A program made the translations under genes and the position numbers. DNA of 64,000 nt. Source: JAGLHV01 sp023143305 [NCBI: Clostridia bacterium]. Lineage in GTDB: Bacteria > CBDUZB01 > JAGLHV01. Position 1 is the first letter of the stretch. Every line of letters begins with the position of its first letter. The notes under the pieces are model-generated. The model was not told the origin of the DNA. It made no database searches and saw nothing but the letters and a program-made list of their open reading frames with translations. Where the stretch lies: the NCBI GenBank assembly GCA_030637025.1, contig DAOVVV010000010.1, positions 3,906 through 67,905 of the forward strand, written 5' to 3'. Positions 57,847 through 64,000 of this stretch are shown one piece after another.

Positions 57847-60184
57847 TTCCTTATGGTTATTTATAATCATGGATAATAATATTTTTTCATGCGGCCCTTA
57901 TTTTGGCTGGGAAGAGGATACTTTATCATTTTTTGAACATACGGTTGCCGATGATAAACTGTTTTATCGGTACCATTTAAAATATTCTAAGCCGTTGGAA
58001 ATTGAGATAGATAATAATCAACAAACACCAACAATTCGAGATGCTAATATTGAAGAATGGCAGATGTATTTTAAGGACTTTTTTAATGTGGAATTAAGTT
58101 CTCATGAAATATACGAGAGTATTTATAGGGCATCTAAAAAGGAACTTATAACAGCTTTGAATATTGTAACAGATAAAAACAGACAAAATGAAAGCAATAT
58201 AGATAATATCGGTATAAAAAAATTTATTGAAATAAGAGATAAAAATAACATTGAATATTTATTATATATAAAGGAATTAAATCCAGCTTTAGAATTTTTA
58301 AAAGATAGATATGGGTGGAGTGAACCAGATAAAGATAATAGTAATCGGATGAAAGTTCTTGAATTCTATTACAATAAGGCAGTAGAAATTATTCATAATA
58401 AAAACTTAAATAGTTTTTTGAGTGCAAAATATGCTTTCCAATCTATTAGGTTAGCAGTTTTTTTGAAAAAATATGACGAGGCTATTGATTTATATAATAA
58501 AAATTTAGGTAATACAAAAATAAATTCATTGATTAGATATAGAGCATTAGGTTATAAAGCAAGAGCTTTGTTAAAAAAAGGAGATAAAATTGATGCATTA
58601 AAATATTACTTAATGATTTTTGATCAATGTTCTCCATTAATGGAAATGGCAAGGTTGTCAATTTCATTTATTGGTGTAAAAAGTGGTGATTGGGGACAAT
58701 ATATTGAAAAACAAAAAAGTGACCATAGAAAAACTGTGGCATATTTTGTACAGGGTCTTAACAAGGATTATAGAGATATCGGTATAGATATAATAGACAA
58801 GATATTAATATCGGGGGCAGAGCAAATAAAACCTGAGATTTTATTAGTTAGAGCTATTCATAAAATAGAAAAATATCACCTGGAAAATAATAATTACGTT
58901 GAATTAATTGGATTATGCGAGAAAGCAGGGAGACTGGAACAAATTAGGCAACCGGCACTATGGTATATAGCAGGAGCATATTTGTCATATTTACAAAATG
59001 ATATTAAAAAAGCTGAGGTTTTATATAAAAAAGCTATTCAAAAAAAATCAAAAAATTTACAATTAAACAATCAGATTCATTTAATTAAAACATTGATAGA
59101 AATAAAAAAAGCGGATACTATAAATACTAATCTATGGAAAAGAATCCATAAAGATATTAATTGGGCATCTATTTTAAAAAAGAGACAAAATAATAATGGA
59201 ATAAAACATTCTCTATGGGTGAAACTGGGAGAAAAATTTCTTGGTAAAGGAGATATCGCTCGTACTGTATTATGTTTTGTAAAAGCTGGAGGACAATATG
59301 GTGGAAAAACTACGGATTGGACATATAATAGATATTATGTAAAGGTATCGGATGTACAGTATTTAATGGATGTTGTATGTAATGATAAAGAGTTATTAAA
59401 CTTAGAAAATATATTTAATAGTAAAAATAAATATGATAAATTTCTAGTAAAAAATCTATATTTTAATAAGGAGGATGTATTATCTCTAAGAGGAATAAAA
59501 GAATTTCGGAATGATAATTTAAGTAAAGCAATGGGCCACTTTAATCAACTTCCACTTAATTATCCTTCTTTAATAGAATATTCAGAATCCAATCCGGATT
59601 TATCTAAAAACATTAAATACAACGAATTGCCAATGAAAGATTTTGTTAGATTATTAAACGATATTAATGAAAATATTGAAAAATTGAAAGGGGATCCAAA
59701 AGAATTAGCCAAACAATGGTTTATGTTAGGTAATATCTATTACTCTATTAGATCCGGGTTTCCTCAAATTAGTAGAATAAAGAAAAGAAAGTGGGGAGTA
59801 GGTGAATGGGGATTTAACAAATATCATTCTTATAAATTAAGAATATATAAGGAATTTCCATTATCAGAAGAGAAACAGAAAGAACGATATGAAAACTTTA
59901 TTATATCAACAGATAATTTTAAAAAAGCAGAAAAATATTATAAAAAAATAATTGAATTAAATAGTGATAAAGAATTAGCAGCAAAATGTTGTATTTTGAT
60001 GAATACTGCAAAAAATAATTTTTTATTCCATAAATCTTTATACGGAAAAGGGAAATCTACAGATATTAATAAGTTAGAAGATTGGCAAAAAAAATATTTT
60101 TTGTTATTTATTAATGAATATAATGACACACAATATTATTCTGATTATATAAAGCAATGTCCGATTTTAAAAAGGTTTAAGTAA
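57806..60184 (+). CDS. large AT-rich helical-repeat lipoprotein-like protein
   Basis: This 792-residue protein has a hydrophobic signal (LKYLIFSSLWLFIIM) followed by IFSCGPYFGW, so Cys29 may be lipid-modified. An acidic segment follows, then mostly paired helices of TPR/Sel1-like type: YDEAIDLYNKNLG, ALGYKARALLKKGDKIDALK, YLSYLQNDIKKAEVLYKKAI, LGEKFLGKGDIARTVLCFVK and FMLGNIYYSIRSG. No enzyme motif is seen. The start lies 41 bases inside the preceding gene, unusual for this window, and implies that the two are expressed together. It may form a surface or periplasmic scaffold for the barrel protein upstream. A decayed RAYT follows. Confidence 0.6.
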   Translation: MEKLKKSLKYLIFSSLWLFIIMDNNIFSCGPYFGWEEDTLSFFEHTVADDKLFYRYHLKYSKPLEIEIDNNQQTPTIRDANIEEWQMYFKDFFNVELSSHEIYESIYRASKKELITALNIVTDKNRQNESNIDNIGIKKFIEIRDKNNIEYLLYIKELNPALEFLKDRYGWSEPDKDNSNRMKVLEFYYNKAVEIIHNKNLNSFLSAKYAFQSIRLAVFLKKYDEAIDLYNKNLGNTKINSLIRYRALGYKARALLKKGDKIDALKYYLMIFDQCSPLMEMARLSISFIGVKSGDWGQYIEKQKSDHRKTVAYFVQGLNKDYRDIGIDIIDKILISGAEQIKPEILLVRAIHKIEKYHLENNNYVELIGLCEKAGRLEQIRQPALWYIAGAYLSYLQNDIKKAEVLYKKAIQKKSKNLQLNNQIHLIKTLIEIKKADTINTNLWKRIHKDINWASILKKRQNNNGIKHSLWVKLGEKFLGKGDIARTVLCFVKAGGQYGGKTTDWTYNRYYVKVSDVQYLMDVVCNDKELLNLENIFNSKNKYDKFLVKNLYFNKEDVLSLRGIKEFRNDNLSKAMGHFNQLPLNYPSLIEYSESNPDLSKNIKYNELPMKDFVRLLNDINENIEKLKGDPKELAKQWFMLGNIYYSIRSGFPQISRIKKRKWGVGEWGFNKYHSYKLRIYKEFPLSEEKQKERYENFIISTDNFKKAEKYYKKIIELNSDKELAAKCCILMNTAKNNFLFHKSLYGKGKSTDINKLEDWQKKYFLLFINEYNDTQYYSDYIKQCPILKRFK

Positions 60185-60607
60185 TACACCCAGGGGTAAA
60201 TGAGGTAGTTGTTAATTTGGTATGTAGTATAATTATTGACATAAGCGTAGAGGACATCTATTTTAAAATCGCTATAAATCCACGTTTAATGACTTAATCA
60301 ATCTAATAGCCGAAAAATTAGTAGTTGAGGCAGCAGAATTAAAAGGAAACAAAAGGGATGAAAAAATAGCCAAAGCCAGAGCTTTGATATCATACATTGG
60401 GCAAAGGTATTTTGGGGAGCAGGGTGCTGCAATAGGCTTAGAATTAAATAAGAGCAATGCCAGTATAAGTATAGCATATAATCGAGGGAAGAAAATAATA
60501 GAGAAGGATGTGGGGGCAAAAAATATTCTTAATGACATATTAACTTTTTAACTACTTAACAATGTCCCCTAAAGTCCCACTAAAGTCTAAATGGGGTAAG
60601 TTTTATA
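60185..60607. other. spacer holding a dead RAYT
   Basis: The first 55 bases are nondescript. Bases 60240-60551 are a decayed transposase (separate entry). Then aacaatgtcccctaaagtcc (about 60560-60582) resembles the acgtccctt right end of the RAYT family. Two minus-strand open frames here are shadows of the transposase remnant. Confidence 0.7.
60240..60551 (+). pseudogene. RAYT transposase remnant with internal deletion and stop
   Basis: In one frame the plus strand reads HKRRGHLF, a stop (taa at 60264-60266), then NRYKSTFNDLINLIAEKLVV and onward to a stop at 60549-60551. HKR-GHLFQNRYKS is the conserved post-tyrosine motif of the intact transposase at 32057, with Gln codon caa changed to taa. 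After NRYKS the sequence jumps straight to the DnaA-like C-terminal domain (KARALISYIGQRYFG, NASISIAYNRGKK), so about 100 codons are deleted. The N-terminal half is absent. The C-terminal domain is diverged from the 32057 copy, so it is a different, older member. Confidence 0.82.
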
Positions 60608-62452
60608 ATGGGAGAAACAGCAGTGAATACATTAATTAATCAGAATAAAGGACAAATCTATACGGTTTTACGGCAATTCTGGGGGTATAATTCTTTTTTG
60701 CCATTTCAGGAAGATTCAATTTTGTCTATGTTGGAAAATGAAGACAGCTTAACGGTGTTACCTACAGGAGGCGGTAAGTCCTTATGTTTTCAACTACCGG
60801 CTTTATTGAAGGAAGGCATGGTCGTAGTTATTTCTCCGTTAATTTCTCTGATGAATGACCAGGTGAACAATCTTAAAGATATGGGAATAGCTTCTTGTTA
60901 TTTAAATTCTACCCTGTCTTCTAAACAGCAAAGATTAGCAATTGAGCGAATTCGGGAAGGAAAGATAAAATTATTATACATATCTCCCGAAAGGTTACAG
61001 AATAGGGATACAATAGCTTTATTAACTTCTGTCAGGCCTTCTTTTTTTGTGATTGATGAGGCACATTGTATAAGCCATTGGGGGCATGATTTCAGAGCGA
61101 ATTATCGTAATCTTCATATGATTAAAGAAAGGTTTAAGTCTGTAAGTGTCCATGCCTTTACTGCTACTGCCACCAAAGAAGTGCAACTGGATATAATAAA
61201 GCAATTAAAGCTAAGCAATCCTAAAATTCATGTTGGCGGGATAGACCGTCCTAACTTAACCTACCGGGTAATAGCGCGCAATCAGATTTTAAAGCAGATC
61301 GTGGGGGTTTTAGCCAAGCATACCAATGAAGCGGGTATTATATATTGTTTACGCCGTAAAGATGTGGACGTTATTTCGGAGGGTTTAAAAAGCCTGGGTA
61401 TTGATAATGTCGGCTATCATGCCGGTATGTTAGACAAAGAACGACATATAGCACAAGAAAGATTTGCTCGTGAAGAAGTAAATATAATTGTTGCTACAGT
61501 AGCCTTTGGTATGGGGATCGACCGTTCTAACATCCGTTTTATAGTTCATGCAGGTATGCCCGGAAGTGTCGAACATTATCAACAGGAAACAGGTCGTGCC
61601 GGAAGGGATGGGCTTCCTGCTTTTTGTTATATGTTTTATGGTGGTGCAGATTTTCGGTTATGGAGTTTTTTCGCAGAAAAGTCCTATGAGCGGGAAATAC
61701 TGATGAAAAAAATAAAAATTATGTACAATTTTTGTACTCAGCCTCAATGCAGGCATAAACTGCTGGTAAATTATTTCGGGCAGGATTATGAAAGACGCTC
61801 TTGCGATGCCTGCGATTATTGTTTAAACGAGCTTGAAATGGTTGATGATGCGCTTACTGTCGGAAAAAATATATTATCCTGTGTAGTTAAGGTAAGGCAA
61901 ACCCATTATGGATTTGGAACAGGACATGTGGTAAATGTATTAAAAGGCAAACTAACAGATAAAATAAAACATATGGGACATCACACCCTGTCAACTTTCG
62001 GTATAATGCAGAAGGAATCAGAGGTGTTTATAAGGCATATGATTGAACAATTAACCGGACAGGGTTTTTTATTTAAAGAGAGAGAATTTTTAACGCTTTC
62101 AGTAACGGATACCGGAAAACAATTGTTGTACGGGGAAGTATCTCCCATATTAGCTATGCCTTTGCTTGCTGCCAAGAAAAAAGAGATTAGAAAAAAAACC
62201 ACTGAAAGAAGAGATAAAGAATGGGCGGAAATAGATCAGGGATTGTTTCAAATATTACGCGAAGAGCGGACAAAACTTGCACACCAAAAAGATGTTCCGG
62301 CATATATTATATTCAGTGATAAAACCCTGAAAGATATAGCTGCAAAAAAGCCTGTAACTAAGGAGGCCTTTTCGGGCATTTATGGCGTAGGCAAAAATAA
62401 ATTGGAATCTTACGCAGATATATTTATTAAGGTTGTTAAAGATTATGAATAA
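60608..62452 (+). CDS. recQ: ATP-dependent DNA helicase RecQ
   Basis: This 614-residue 3'-5' helicase is for recombination and repair. Helicase motifs: FLPFQEDSI (motif 0), LPTGGGKSLCFQLPAL (I), VISPLISLMNDQV (Ia), FFVIDEAHCISHWGHDFRAN (II and aromatic loop), VHAFTATAT (III), IIVATVAFGMGIDRSNIRFI (V) and QQETGRAGRDGLP (VI). The RQC zinc site is C-RHKLLVNYFG followed by SCDACDYC. A winged helix and an HRDC-like end (KKPVTKEAFSGIYGVGKNKL) follow. Length is typical. The ribosome site is weak. It follows a dead transposon. Confidence 0.96.
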   Translation: MGETAVNTLINQNKGQIYTVLRQFWGYNSFLPFQEDSILSMLENEDSLTVLPTGGGKSLCFQLPALLKEGMVVVISPLISLMNDQVNNLKDMGIASCYLNSTLSSKQQRLAIERIREGKIKLLYISPERLQNRDTIALLTSVRPSFFVIDEAHCISHWGHDFRANYRNLHMIKERFKSVSVHAFTATATKEVQLDIIKQLKLSNPKIHVGGIDRPNLTYRVIARNQILKQIVGVLAKHTNEAGIIYCLRRKDVDVISEGLKSLGIDNVGYHAGMLDKERHIAQERFAREEVNIIVATVAFGMGIDRSNIRFIVHAGMPGSVEHYQQETGRAGRDGLPAFCYMFYGGADFRLWSFFAEKSYEREILMKKIKIMYNFCTQPQCRHKLLVNYFGQDYERRSCDACDYCLNELEMVDDALTVGKNILSCVVKVRQTHYGFGTGHVVNVLKGKLTDKIKHMGHHTLSTFGIMQKESEVFIRHMIEQLTGQGFLFKEREFLTLSVTDTGKQLLYGEVSPILAMPLLAAKKKEIRKKTTERRDKEWAEIDQGLFQILREERTKLAHQKDVPAYIIFSDKTLKDIAAKKPVTKEAFSGIYGVGKNKLESYADIFIKVVKDYE

Positions 62453-63173
62453 AGTTAGAAATAAATATAGCAAATTCATGGGTTTGTGGCTTGCCACTTT
62501 GTTTTTGGGTGTATTTTGTGCATCAGGTGTAAAAGCAGATGGACCCGGTTATTTAGTCGCTGAAGTTTTTTCAATACCGGATTATAATACTAAAGTGCCT
62601 GATAATTCTTTTACGGATATAGGCATAGACGGCAAAACCGGCAATATTAGTCTGGTTAATGATTATGCCTGGAGTGAGATACCGTATAAAAACGGAAAGT
62701 TAAATTTTAAAAGATCATTTATAGCCCCTACAAAAGGATATAAATTAAAAGCAATAGCAAACAATCCGAACGGAGTATATGTTTTTGATGTTTTAGCAAA
62801 CTCTATTATGGCAGACAGAAAAAATTATAAAGTTTCTGTTAAAATCAATAATCCTACCGGAATGGCTTATCATAAAGGTAAAATATATGTGGCGGATAAA
62901 AGTACAGGCAAGATTTATAAACTGCGATTAATAAAAGGCCGGGCTGAAGTAATGCAAACTTTTAAGGCACATAACAGTATTTGCGGATTGGCGTCTGATG
63001 GCAGCTTTTTATATTCTTGTGATAGCAATAATATTTATAAATACGATTTTGATATGAATAAAACTCTTATCTATAAATTAAATGTTTTTATTTCCGGCAT
63101 TACATTGTCCGGTCCAGGCGAAATTCTGGCTATAGCAAAGAATAAAAGGAAGATTTACAGGTTTAAATTTTAA
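62445..63173 (+). CDS. secreted protein with possible beta-propeller fold
   Basis: This protein has about 243 residues. The ATG at 62445 overlaps the end of recQ by 8 bases and opens a signal peptide (LWLATLFLGVFCASGVKADG). The mature part looks all-beta with NHL/YncE-like repeating units: TDIGIDGKTGNISLVNDYAW, LKAIANNPNGVYVFDVLANS, IMADRKNYKVSVKINNPTGM, AYHKGKIYVADKSTGKIYKL and CGLASDGSFLYSCDSNNIYK. With about five units it could form a propeller for binding a ligand in the periplasm. No catalytic motif is visible. It is not functionally related to recQ in any obvious way. Confidence 0.6.
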   Translation: MNKVRNKYSKFMGLWLATLFLGVFCASGVKADGPGYLVAEVFSIPDYNTKVPDNSFTDIGIDGKTGNISLVNDYAWSEIPYKNGKLNFKRSFIAPTKGYKLKAIANNPNGVYVFDVLANSIMADRKNYKVSVKINNPTGMAYHKGKIYVADKSTGKIYKLRLIKGRAEVMQTFKAHNSICGLASDGSFLYSCDSNNIYKYDFDMNKTLIYKLNVFISGITLSGPGEILAIAKNKRKIYRFKF

Positions 63174-63509
63174 TGAGTAAGAACAGAACATATAGGAGAA
63201 GTGAATAAGAAAAGATAAGTTTTTTTAACAAAAAGCTTTGCAATTATTACAGATATAAATGAATTACCCTGGCTTCGCCGAGGCGAGACTGAATGTTTTT
63301 GGCATTACTATTATAATAGACTTCTGCAAAATAGCCTGCCTGCCCGCTCCGCCTTATTCGCCTGAGGCGGAGGATTAGTCGTGTCATTCCTGCGAAAGCA
63401 GGAATCTATTGATATTTAAGAACCTTATAGATTCCGCATCAAGTGCGGAATGACTGAATGTGTTCTTTCGCAGAATTCTTATTACTATTATAAGAAATGG
63501 GAGGGTAAA
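63174..63509. other. spacer with full MITE copy
   Basis: The first 140 bases are ordinary AT-rich spacer with a ggcttcgccgaggcgag hairpin near 63270. The MITE occupies 63317-63480. The last bases carry GGGAGGG for the next gene. Confidence 0.75.
63317..63480. mobile_element. full MITE copy with 13-bp flanking direct repeat
   Basis: The ends tagacttctgcaaaatag and tttcgcagaattctt are imperfect inverted repeats. The body carries gcccgctccgcc, cgcctgaggcgg, cattcctgcgaaagcaggaa and gattccgcatcaagtgcgga palindromes. The word attactattataa stands directly on both sides (63304-63316, 63481-63493), a likely target duplication. It is in the opposite orientation to the copy at 46081. Confidence 0.85.
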
Positions 63510-64000
63510 ATGGAAGCAAATATGATTACTTTATTTAGAATTGCTATGGTTTTTGTTACCGTGGGTTTGTTTGAGGTGAATTCAATTTGGTTAAATGCAG
63601 TTGCTACTTTAATGGTGGTTTTTGTAATTTATCTTGATTCACTGGATGGATATGTGGCCAGGAAATTAAAGATTACTTCAAATTTCGGTGCTTTATTTGA
63701 TATTACCGGAGACCGGATTGTAGAAAATGTCTTCTGGATTTATTTTTCTGCTATAGGGATGATCAGTTTTTGGGTGCCAATGATTGTTATTGCCAGAGGT
63801 TTTTTGACCGATACGGTAAGAGCGGTAGCCTTTAGAGAGGGAAAGACTCCTTTTGGAAAGAAAACTATGATGAAATCAAAGATTACCAGATTTTTAGTTG
63901 CTTCCCGTTTTAGCAGGGCTTTTTACGGGGGCTTAAAGCTTACAGTTTTTACCCTGATAGGAGTTTTAATTTTTTTAAATAGCGCCTATGATAATCAGAA
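63510..64000 (+). CDS. pgsA: CDP-alcohol phosphatidyltransferase, probably phosphatidylglycerophosphate synthase (3' truncated)
   Basis: The frame is open to the window end; 163 residues are visible. The catalytic signature of the family D-x2-DG-x2-AR-x8-G-x3-D-x3-D is complete: YLDSLDGYVARKLKITSNFG followed by ALFDITGDR (about residues 46-75). Several membrane segments surround it (VATLMVVFVIYLDSL, FWIYFSAIGMISFWVPMIVI). It would transfer a phosphatidyl group from CDP-diacylglycerol to glycerol-3-phosphate. PgsA is the best guess from NMITLFRIAM at the start, but other CDP-alcohol enzymes are possible. The ATG follows GGGAGGG, just behind the MITE. Confidence 0.85.
   Translation, partial: MEANMITLFRIAMVFVTVGLFEVNSIWLNAVATLMVVFVIYLDSLDGYVARKLKITSNFGALFDITGDRIVENVFWIYFSAIGMISFWVPMIVIARGFLTDTVRAVAFREGKTPFGKKTMMKSKITRFLVASRFSRAFYGGLKLTVFTLIGVLIFLNSAYDNQ

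Noticed and set aside
60272-60538. Two overlapping minus-strand frames (73 and 88 codons)
   Set aside because: Both are antisense of the RAYT remnant; the plus-strand reading matches transposase motifs.
1-64000. Prophage, rRNA operon or replication origin
   Set aside because: No phage structural or integrase genes, no rRNA sequence, and no dnaA-box cluster or dnaA/dnaN genes were seen.

Overview
The window comes from an AT-rich, diderm (two-membrane) bacterium. Evidence for an outer membrane is an ExbB/ExbD/TonB motor, a putative beta-barrel porin, a Wza-type export protein and a heptosyltransferase-like gene. Almost all genes lie on the + strand. The intergenic DNA is full of short palindromes, word-like satellites (runs such as gacaaagacaaag, or permutations of agtccatagtccacag) and small mobile elements. 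Together these suggest an uncultivated candidate-phylum lineage such as Omnitrophota. That placement is inference from style and gene content; no rRNA gene is present to settle it.

Layout. 1-2.6 kb: end of an ExbB gene, two ExbD genes (the second has lost the proton-carrying Asp) and a TonB-like protein. 2.9-7.3 kb: secreted proteins with FlgD-Ig-like, degenerate OmpA-like and SLH-like regions, then a beta-barrel protein. 7.7-16 kb: core of a polysaccharide locus, with a Wza-type export protein, a PHP tyrosine phosphatase, a Wzc-type chain-length tyrosine kinase, an O-antigen ligase/polymerase with TPR repeats, and a Wzx-type flippase. 16-30.5 kb: very AT-rich block of glycosyltransferases, methyltransferases, an acetyltransferase and a second O-antigen polymerase/ligase, free of the genome's usual repeats. 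It ends in a frameshifted methyltransferase. 30.5-33.1 kb: REP-associated tyrosine transposase (RAYT), RAYT debris and a Fic protein. 34-40 kb: second polysaccharide sub-locus with a phosphoglycosyl transferase, DegT aminotransferase, CapD/PglF-type 4,6-dehydratase, PpiC-like foldase and HAMP protein. 40-56.7 kb: mostly housekeeping and envelope genes, including a metallopeptidase, a HEAT protein (the only clear minus-strand gene), DUF72, acylphosphatase, an ECF sigma/anti-sigma operon, cytidine deaminase, tRNA-Ala, YjbQ, rsmD, nadK, recN and a Gld-type ABC operon with DUF4340. 56.8-60.2 kb: extremely AT-rich pair of unknown lipoprotein-like genes. 60.2-64 kb: dead RAYT, recQ, a secreted propeller-like protein, a MITE and the start of a CDP-alcohol phosphatidyltransferase gene.

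How it works together: the 34-38 kb genes probably make and load an amino-dideoxy sugar on undecaprenyl phosphate. The 16-30 kb enzymes extend and decorate it, and the flippase and polymerase move and polymerise it. The kinase/phosphatase pair controls chain length, and the export and porin-like proteins carry it across the outer membrane.

The most unusual signals are: a REP-type repeat expanded in frame three times inside the O-antigen ligase gene; a MITE family whose two full copies have apparent target-site duplications; three generations of RAYT decay; an attC-like structure behind one methyltransferase gene; an ExbD paralogue with Asp changed to Asn; an RsmD with GPPY instead of (N/D)PPY; and the unknown AT-rich gene pair at 56.8-60.2 kb.
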